Assembly (NCBI GenBank): GCA_028683635.1
Contig: JAQUHL010000158.1
Location: 1-5,189, forward strand
Direction: 5' to 3'
Length of the DNA: 5,189 nt
Origin: Candidatus Cloacimonadota bacterium
Lineage (GTDB): Bacteria; Cloacimonadota; Cloacimonadia; Cloacimonadales; Cloacimonadaceae
Shown here: positions 1-5,189 of the stretch, piece by piece
Position numbering within the stretch: position 1 is the first letter of the stretch
How the letters are laid out: each line of letters begins with the position of its first letter
The notes under the pieces: model-generated
Told to the model about the DNA's origin: nothing
Seen by the model: only the letters and a program-made list of their open reading frames with translations
The model's database searches: none
Made by a program: the position numbers and the translations under genes

Positions 1-610
1 GAGTTCCTTTCTGGCTCAAGACCACTGTTTTTGCCGGATCAAACTTGTTACTGAGGATGGAGCTGATTTTGTTGATAGCTTCGTTCCAGCCTCCGAACAG
101 CATAAAAGTATAGCTGTCACCGTCCTGGAGACCATAGAGTTTATCTTCCACCTGGCCTTTCAGACTTTCCAGGGATGCCTCCAGATCGTCCCACTGTTCC
201 TTTTCGATTTTGGTGCGGATCTCGTCTGCCATTTGGTTGATTTCCTGATCCAAACCCAAAAGGGATGAAAGTGCCAGCATTTCCTTGGAGATATCCATCA
301 GCTTGCTTTTATTGCGGGTGCGGACGGCCAGAATGGCATCGGCAGTGAGGGTTCCCAGGCTGAAAGAGCCTTTGGGAATATCTTTAGTAGCTGTCTTAAA
401 TTGGGTTTCAGGAACAGCAATAGCAATATCTCTACCATCAAATTCACTGAGGACTTTGAAGACATCTTTGAAGGATGGTAACTGAGAATACATTTTTGGT
501 GAAGATTGAATTGCAGCATTATCGCCAGCCGCTGCTGGTTCTTCCTTCTTGCCGCAGGCAACAAGGAAAACCAGGATTACAAGGATCATGAACATAACTT
601 TGGATCTCAT
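1..610 (-). CDS. Putative lipoprotein of unknown function, C-terminus beyond the window
   Basis: The first 203 residues are visible and the frame is open to base 1, so the gene is cut by the window edge. Residues 1-19 form a classic lipoprotein signal: a short basic start (MRSK), a hydrophobic core (residues 5-17) and the lipobox LVAC with the lipidated Cys at 19. Gly-Lys-Lys follows the Cys; there is no Asp at +2, so by the E. coli rule outer-membrane sorting would be expected. A short Ala/Pro/Glu linker (22-38) leads to a soluble domain. Residues 84-160 look mainly helical, with many Leu/Ile and charged residues (for example LMDISKEMLALSSLLGL at 104-120), followed by a FGGWNEAINKISSIL segment near 172-186. 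I do not recognise a named family and assign no function. The ATG at 608-610 has an AGGAGG 8 bases upstream, which makes the start secure. The gene lies 12 bases after the transporter stop, so it is probably in the same operon and may act with that transporter in the envelope. Confidence 0.88.
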   Translation of the reverse strand, partial: MRSKVMFMILVILVFLVACGKKEEPAAAGDNAAIQSSPKMYSQLPSFKDVFKVLSEFDGRDIAIAVPETQFKTATKDIPKGSFSLGTLTADAILAVRTRNKSKLMDISKEMLALSSLLGLDQEINQMADEIRTKIEKEQWDDLEASLESLKGQVEDKLYGLQDGDSYTFMLFGGWNEAINKISSILSNKFDPAKTVVLSQKGT

Positions 611-618
611 GGTCTTAA

Positions 619-624
619 CCTCCT
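619..624 (-). promoter_or_regulatory. Strong Shine-Dalgarno site of the lipoprotein gene
   Basis: A perfect AGGAGG reads on the minus strand, 8 bases before the ATG at 610. It overlaps the TAG stop codon (625-623) of the upstream transporter gene. Ribosomes finishing the transporter therefore terminate on top of the initiation site of the next gene, which suggests translational coupling or reinitiation. The site fixes the lipoprotein start, and it argues against a typical Bacteroidota host, where such strong sites are uncommon. Confidence 0.88.
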
Positions 625-3600
625 ATTCCAGGTACTTTAGTTTAATCAATGTTATGATGTTAAACAACATAATGTAAAAGAGAAGCACAAACAGGCAATA
701 ATGCCAGGTTCGCATCCTCACTTCTCCAATTCTTTTGTAGCTTGAAAGGAAGACGTTCGTCCCGCTCGAGAGAAACCTGCCATCCATCAGGCTCACGGAC
801 ATATCGAGATACTCATTGTTGTATCTCTCCGTGCTCCATTTTCTGGCTATCTCTGCTTTCGCGAAATCGTTCTCACTTTTAAGCCTGATAAATTCACTTC
901 GTGATATTTCATTCTCTTTGTATCTATCCAAATGTGTCAAACCTTTTTTTCTCGTCTCATCCAGCTTACGATAATATAGAGTGTTTTTAGCATAGCCGGC
1001 AACCAAACCTTCAAACAGCCAGCGGGAAGGTATCAACTGCACGACTTCGGGTATGGGATTGCGCTCCGATATTTTCAGAGAGCGGTTCATTCGTTCAAAT
1101 TCGATGACTGCTCCCCCAAAAATGATCTGGGGAATGAGGATCAGCGGGAGCAGGTTTATGATGGACTTATTGTCTTTGATGAAACTTGATACCAGAAGCC
1201 CAAGGGAAAAGCCAATGGCGGATGACATAAAGAAATAGAGGATACTGATGCCGCCCAGACCCCTGATATCCAGAATCAAGGCCGATACCAGATAGTACAT
1301 CAGCACCTGGATAAAAGCGAAAAAGGATAGCGAGATCAGCTTGGATAGCTGGTAATAGCTCATCCTGAGATTCATCATTTTTTCCCGGAGCACGATCTTC
1401 CGCTCGTCCAACACTTCCTCAATGCTGTTGGACATCCCCAAAAACACGAAGGCAATCACGGATACAAAGATGAATATCCCGATATTGATGTTTTGATTGT
1501 AGCTATAGTTTTGGTTATCTGGAGAAAGGCGTAGGATAAAAGAAATCACCAAGGCTAAGAGCGGTGCTTCCAGGAAGGTGATGAAGTTATTCGTCCTGTT
1601 TCGCAGTTTCATCTTAAAGCTACGCTCCAGAAAGGAATACAATTGCAGGGCTTGGGATCTGAAATCGACCTTTCTGCTCCGCTTCTTTTTGGGTGGAGGA
1701 ATCTTCGGCTCCGTGGTTTTGTCCTGCTGAATGATCTCATAGAGCATCTTCCGTTTGAATTTATCTCTCCAGTACTCGGGTGGGAATTTTCTCTTTTCTA
1801 ACAGGACTTTGTTCACCTGTTCATAGACTGGCTCACCCTTATCATTATACTCCGGGTAGGAGATAACGTCGTACATATAATCTGCAGCGAAGCTAAGTTT
1901 CTTTGCTTCAATTTCTTCCCTGTGGTGTCCCAGCATGACAAGTTCCTGATCGAAGAAGCTGAAACATTCCTGCACGCTTCCATAAAATGCCTGCTTGCCA
2001 CCGAAATCCATGAGCAGGGTTTTATCGAATCTCTGAAAGACACTGGTACTGGGTTGATGAATGGAGAGGATGACGATTTTTCCCTGTTCGCAGAGGTTTT
2101 TCAGGATGTTGATGATCTGCAGGGCATCGTTGTGGGACAAACCTGAGGTGGGCTCATCACAGATTATTATTGTGGGTTCAAAGAGCAGTTCGAGAGCAAT
2201 GTTCAGGCGTTTCCGCTCTCCTCCGCTGAGCAGCTTTTTTTTATAATCTCCTACCTGCATATCTTTGCGGTGAAGGAGATTTACTTGCCTCAAAATGTTC
2301 GTAATCTTCTGATCCAGATGTTGCCTGCTAAGTCCCTGCATCCTCAATCTGCCCCGGTACCAGAGGTTTTCATATACTGTGAGGTTGGGATACAAAAGAT
2401 CATCCTGAGGAACGTAGCCGATGAACTGAGAGTAGAACCCCGTATTGCCAAAGAAGCTCTTGTTATCGATCTTGATCTCACCATAGGTGGGGATCATTTC
2501 AGCGCACAAGATTTTCAGCAGGGTGGATTTTCCGGATCCGCTTTGTCCCAGGATTCCGATCAGTTCACCCTTGTGAGCCTCGAAGGAGATGCTGTCCAGA
2601 GCCAATTGGCCGTCTTTGAAGTAGTGCTTGATATCCAGGACGCTGAATGTATCGAGCTCAAAAGGAATTTCCACGATCTCCAGATACTGATTGATCCTGA
2701 AGCGGAATTTCTTGATCATAAAGATATCCCGGTTCAGATTCACCGGACGGATATCTTTGATCTTCTCCTCATTGACATAAAGTTCCCAGCCGCGTTTGGG
2801 GGGATAGACGTACACTTCCTTGTCCCGGATTTCCAGCATTGTGATGGAATTGTTGGCTTCCGTTCTCGAAATTGAATAGAATCCTGCATCGAAGAAGATG
2901 TAAAGCTCCGATGGCAGCTCTGCCTCCACTCCGATCTGAGAGCGTTCCCGAATCACGTTGCTCAGGTGGAAGGGAGAGAATCCCTGAATCTGCAGCACAT
3001 CGTCGTGATAAACCTTGTAAGATCTCCCGGTCAGGAGTTGCTTACCATTCTGATAGACCGTACCCTTGGAAACTGAGATTTCATAGCGGTTGTTTTTGTT
3101 TTTGATGATGAATTCATATATCTGCTTGGAAAAGACGATATCGTCTTCCACATCTTTGGCTGCATAGATCTTGCTCAGCAGATCCACATCATAATCCAGT
3201 TCACCGATGGAGAGGATGGAATCGGGAGCTAATAAATACAGGCTGTTGCTCAGCATCTTCTTGTCGTTCAATACAGCCGTGGTATAGGAACTGGTGCCGA
3301 TGAACAGGTGCTCACCAATGGATATCAGGAAGATCTCGATGGGGGCGAGCTTGGTATTACGGTAGCGGATGTCGCAGCTTTGGTCCTTTCCCCAGAGGAT
3401 GTAATCCGTGAAGATGGAATTGTGGATGGTGCTGATGTTTTGGGCATAGGGAATGGATACTGTATCCAGAGAATTGTAATCGAAGTGATTGATCAGAGAG
3501 ATAAAGCCTTCGGTGTCCAGATCAAGTTTCTTGCAGAGTTCCAGGATCTGGGTTATCTCCGAGACCTGAAAATCATTGTCGGATTTGACCATGATGATCA

Positions 3601-3892
3601 GGCTGAGGATGATTCTCACCTTGTCTATATGGTTCAATTTGGCTTTCAGGTATTCGATCACGTCCACCAGGGTATACTCGCTGCTAATTATATCCCTGAC
3701 ATACACTTCCCAGGAGATATCGACATATTTGAACAAATTTACCAACAAGGAATGCAGAATATTGATTTCCTGTAAGCTGATCCCACCTTCGGCCCGGAGG
3801 ATGAACACATAGAGCCGGGTAACCATATCTATGGTTTTCTTCAGTTCTTCATCCACTTCCTTGATATCGAACATGTTATCTTTCCTAACCAT
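623..3892 (-). CDS. ABCG-type ABC transporter with fused ATPase and permease, plus TerB-like and degenerate FHA-like N-terminal domains
   Basis: This is a 1089-residue half-transporter with ATPase and permease in one chain, expected to work as a homodimer in the inner membrane. Residues 20-135 are helical and TerB-like, with two weak acidic repeats (AEGGISLQE at 34-42; SDNDFQVSE at 104-112). Residues 160-410 hold about three FHA-like beta units; the first keeps a GKDQSCDI strand (168-175) but lacks the usual SRxH residues. The ATPase has Walker A GQSGSGKST (449-457), Q-loop Q496, signature LSGGERKR (555-562), Walker B IIICDE (575-580) and switch H612 in IHQPS, an ABCG/White-type set. The D-loop reads SGLS rather than SGLD. 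A basic linker (KKKRSRK, 735-741) precedes the ABC-2 permease, with hydrophobic helices near 770-790, 802-820, 850-874, 880-902, 909-930 and 1063-1084. A charged segment of about 130 residues separates helices 5 and 6. The substrate is unknown. The organisation recalls mycobacterial FHA-ABC exporters such as Rv1747. I chose the ATG at 3892 because it overlaps the upstream stop (TAATG) and has an AGGGG nearby. An ATG at 3874 with AGGA 8 bases upstream is an equally credible start; the one at 3919 has no ribosome site. Confidence 0.93.
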   Translation of the reverse strand: MVRKDNMFDIKEVDEELKKTIDMVTRLYVFILRAEGGISLQEINILHSLLVNLFKYVDISWEVYVRDIISSEYTLVDVIEYLKAKLNHIDKVRIILSLIIMVKSDNDFQVSEITQILELCKKLDLDTEGFISLINHFDYNSLDTVSIPYAQNISTIHNSIFTDYILWGKDQSCDIRYRNTKLAPIEIFLISIGEHLFIGTSSYTTAVLNDKKMLSNSLYLLAPDSILSIGELDYDVDLLSKIYAAKDVEDDIVFSKQIYEFIIKNKNNRYEISVSKGTVYQNGKQLLTGRSYKVYHDDVLQIQGFSPFHLSNVIRERSQIGVEAELPSELYIFFDAGFYSISRTEANNSITMLEIRDKEVYVYPPKRGWELYVNEEKIKDIRPVNLNRDIFMIKKFRFRINQYLEIVEIPFELDTFSVLDIKHYFKDGQLALDSISFEAHKGELIGILGQSGSGKSTLLKILCAEMIPTYGEIKIDNKSFFGNTGFYSQFIGYVPQDDLLYPNLTVYENLWYRGRLRMQGLSRQHLDQKITNILRQVNLLHRKDMQVGDYKKKLLSGGERKRLNIALELLFEPTIIICDEPTSGLSHNDALQIINILKNLCEQGKIVILSIHQPSTSVFQRFDKTLLMDFGGKQAFYGSVQECFSFFDQELVMLGHHREEIEAKKLSFAADYMYDVISYPEYNDKGEPVYEQVNKVLLEKRKFPPEYWRDKFKRKMLYEIIQQDKTTEPKIPPPKKKRSRKVDFRSQALQLYSFLERSFKMKLRNRTNNFITFLEAPLLALVISFILRLSPDNQNYSYNQNINIGIFIFVSVIAFVFLGMSNSIEEVLDERKIVLREKMMNLRMSYYQLSKLISLSFFAFIQVLMYYLVSALILDIRGLGGISILYFFMSSAIGFSLGLLVSSFIKDNKSIINLLPLILIPQIIFGGAVIEFERMNRSLKISERNPIPEVVQLIPSRWLFEGLVAGYAKNTLYYRKLDETRKKGLTHLDRYKENEISRSEFIRLKSENDFAKAEIARKWSTERYNNEYLDMSVSLMDGRFLSSGTNVFLSSYKRIGEVRMRTWHYCLFVLLFYIMLFNIITLIKLKYLE
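2213..2252 (-). other. Possible dnaX-like frameshift signal (AGGAG, A8-G slippery run, hairpin) inside the transporter gene
   Basis: On the minus strand an AGGAG (2252-2248) is followed by ATTAT, then eight A and a G (2242-2234) read as AAA AAA AAG for Lys551-553. This includes the slippery heptamer A AAA AAG in the correct phase. Immediately after it, CTGCTC (2233-2228) can pair with GAGCGG (2218-2213), a 6-bp stem with one G-U pair and a 9-base loop. A -1 slip would add 18 residues and stop at TGA 2180-2178, giving a protein of about 571 residues that ends before the signature motif. The parts match the dnaX layout, but the stem is short and lies directly against the slip site. The Lys run may simply reflect the conserved residues before LSGGE, so function is uncertain. 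Confidence 0.25.
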
Positions 3893-5184
3893 TAGCACCC
3901 CTGATACTCGTGCAGGCATTCATCGCAGAAGTGATACTGACAATGCTTGTGATACAATTCGATGAGTCCCTGTTGATAAATAGCTTTGGAGGCGCAGAGG
4001 GTGGCTTGTTTGCCACTGAGAAACCTCTGCATATACCCTGTGATCCGGTTCTCTGCCAGGGCAGTATGAGCTTTATAGATTGCCAGAATACGTTCCTTCA
4101 TGCTGCTCTGTGAGAGTTTGTCATAATATAGATAAGCGACCGGCAGAATGATATTCAGGAAAATGTTCGAGGTAACTCCCCTACCGATTTTGGGTATGTT
4201 GATCCTGCTCGTTTGCGATCTGGAATTGAGGATTCTCTGGAGCATCAGAACAGGCTTTTGATCAACGTCGTCGAAGATGCTCAGTACCAGATTCATCAAG
4301 CCCGGACTCAAAGCCTCATGCAAGAATGCTGCAATTGAGATCAACCTGTAAACCGGGTGATTTGCTGGCCTGATGCGGAATAGCTGCCAATCAAGTCTTA
4401 TCCTCTGGGCAAAGTAACTTTGAGCTTCGTAAATCTCTTTGATCAGAGCTATCTCACTCTTATCAAGCTGTTTCTCACAGAAATCTGTGAGATTCGTGGA
4501 TACCAGAAAGATGGAGATCAGGTCTTCGGCGGACATCCCCTCTGCAAACCAGGCCTTCAGCTTTTCCCAGCTAAGAGTCTGGGCAATCAGCAGCAGGTTA
4601 TATTTGTTCTTGTCATAGCCCATGGCTTCCATCATCCCCTCATATAAAATCTGCTCAAAATCCGAGAACAAGAGGGCAGAGCCATAGCGCTTGACCTTAC
4701 TCAAAAAACGTTTTCTGCCAAAATCGCTCAAGATTCCTTCCAGCCTTTCACTGGAGATCAGGGATAGCAGGGGACAGTAATCCTGCCGTTCGAGATTTTT
4801 ATCATGCCGGATGACCAGCTTCGAGATATCCTCTGAGAGCTGATCTTTGAGCACGAGAATCTCGGCAAGTTCGCCATTTTCTTTGATAGTGAAGGGATCA
4901 GGGGAGTTATGGTCGAAACTTGCATGCAGGATGACGTTGTTGTAATGGCTGTCCTCGTGATGGTTATGGTTTTTCCAGTCGTAGCTGTTCAGATGGATCT
5001 CGATGCTGCCACAAAAGTTTTCGTTATCGATCTCGATGACGGCATTGATAAAATCCGGTCCCCGGTTTGTGTTATACTGCCCGGGATATATAATCCTGAT
5101 GGGCTTTCCACTCGCGGTTTTCAAGCTTGGGGCAAGATGGCCTTCATCCCAGATATGATACAAAAACTCTTCCTGCAGATGCAT
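3892..5184 (-). CDS. DUF2851 family protein of unknown function
   Basis: A 430-residue soluble protein with no signal peptide or membrane helix, so probably cytoplasmic. It is recognised as DUF2851 from its ordered landmarks: an N-terminal LxxIW motif (EFLYHIW, 6-12), PGxxNxxxGPDF (34-45), GSIEIHxxxxDW (59-70), HNHHEDSHYNNVILH (73-87), a central GYDKNKYN element (189-196), RPxNHPVYR (272-280) and IGRGVTSNIFLNIILP (333-348). The C-terminal tail is Cys/His-rich, with Cys415, 420, 423 and 430 plus His412, 414 and 418, so a small metal site is possible. The N-terminal Asp44...Glu62-x-His64 arrangement vaguely recalls a PD-(D/E)xK-type core with His in place of Lys; that is speculation. Length matches the family, and the start ATG lies just upstream of the conserved LxxIW motif, so the gene looks complete, although only 5 bases upstream are visible and no ribosome site can be judged. 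Its stop overlaps the transporter start, implying co-expression; no functional link between these families is known to me. Confidence 0.9.
   Translation of the reverse strand: MHLQEEFLYHIWDEGHLAPSLKTASGKPIRIIYPGQYNTNRGPDFINAVIEIDNENFCGSIEIHLNSYDWKNHNHHEDSHYNNVILHASFDHNSPDPFTIKENGELAEILVLKDQLSEDISKLVIRHDKNLERQDYCPLLSLISSERLEGILSDFGRKRFLSKVKRYGSALLFSDFEQILYEGMMEAMGYDKNKYNLLLIAQTLSWEKLKAWFAEGMSAEDLISIFLVSTNLTDFCEKQLDKSEIALIKEIYEAQSYFAQRIRLDWQLFRIRPANHPVYRLISIAAFLHEALSPGLMNLVLSIFDDVDQKPVLMLQRILNSRSQTSRINIPKIGRGVTSNIFLNIILPVAYLYYDKLSQSSMKERILAIYKAHTALAENRITGYMQRFLSGKQATLCASKAIYQQGLIELYHKHCQYHFCDECLHEYQGC
3898..3902 (-). promoter_or_regulatory. Probable ribosome binding site of the transporter gene
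   Basis: AGGGG lies 5 bases before the ATG at 3892, inside the last codons of the upstream DUF2851 gene. The start codon shares one base with that gene's TAA stop (TAATG), the usual arrangement for translational coupling. A competing AGGA at 3886-3883 stands 8 bases before a second in-frame ATG at 3874, so the true start could be six residues shorter. Confidence 0.5.
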
Positions 5185-5189
5185 GTACT

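Noticed and set aside
298..564. 88-codon minus-strand frame beginning MLPAARRKNQ
   Set aside because: It overlaps the lipoprotein gene in another frame. The lipoprotein frame has a perfect ribosome site, signal peptide and lipobox, so this one is a shadow.
611..622. Possible terminator or promoter between transporter and lipoprotein
   Set aside because: Only 12 bases lie between the genes, with no inverted repeat or T-run; the space is taken up by the ribosome binding site.
2270..2875. 201-codon open frame on the plus strand
   Set aside because: It lies wholly antisense to the ATPase and FHA-like part of the transporter, which has clear catalytic motifs. Its translation shows no recognisable domain, and it is best explained as a mirror of the coding frame.
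3308..3775. 155-codon open frame on the plus strand, rich in Asp and Gly
   Set aside because: Antisense to the TerB/FHA-like region of the transporter. The acidic, repetitive composition is typical of reverse-strand reading of a real gene, and no family is recognisable.
3893..3919. Nine-residue N-terminal extension of the transporter from an ATG at 3919
   Set aside because: No Shine-Dalgarno sequence precedes that ATG, and it would lengthen the overlap with the DUF2851 gene to 28 bases. The ATGs at 3892 and 3874 both have better sites.
1..5189. Mobile element, CRISPR, phage or defence island
   Set aside because: No transposase, integrase, direct-repeat array or known defence domain is visible; all three genes look like ordinary chromosomal genes with similar composition.

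Overview
The window is fully coding on the minus strand. It holds three genes that read from right to left in one tight, probably co-transcribed block. In order of transcription they are a DUF2851-family protein (about 430 aa), a very large one-piece ABC half-transporter (1089 aa), and the first 203 residues of a lipoprotein gene that runs off the left edge. No RNA gene, insertion sequence, CRISPR array, long repeat or clear terminator is visible, and no gap exceeds 12 bases.

Organism: DUF2851 proteins and large ABC proteins with FHA-like N-terminal regions and an ABCG-type permease are, from general knowledge, mostly found in the Bacteroidota/Chlorobiota/Cloacimonadota (FCB) group and some other Gram-negative lineages. 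The lipoprotein has a strong AGGAGG ribosome binding site, which is unusual for Bacteroidota proper. Together with the mid-range GC content, this makes a Cloacimonadota-like or other non-Bacteroidota FCB bacterium a reasonable guess. This is inference, not proof.

Layout: bases 5184-3892 encode the DUF2851 protein. It has an N-terminal GPDF...EIH...DW..H.H signature region and a Cys/His-rich tail. Its TAA stop overlaps the ATG of the ABC gene (TAATG), so the two are probably translationally coupled. Bases 3892-623 encode the transporter: a TerB-like helical N-terminus, a run of degenerate FHA-like beta domains, an ABCG/White-type ATPase, and a six-helix ABC-2 permease with a long charged segment between helices 5 and 6. 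Its TAG stop overlaps the AGGAGG of the lipoprotein gene, which starts at 610 and remains open at base 1.

How they may work together: an ABCG-type half-transporter (acting as a homodimer) next to an exported lipoprotein suggests envelope transport or a transport-linked envelope function. The FHA/TerB-like region would serve as a cytoplasmic sensing or assembly module. The role of the DUF2851 protein is unknown. One internal site in the transporter gene (A8 run with an upstream AGGAG and a downstream hairpin, at the ATPase signature motif) resembles a dnaX-type frameshift signal and deserves a check.
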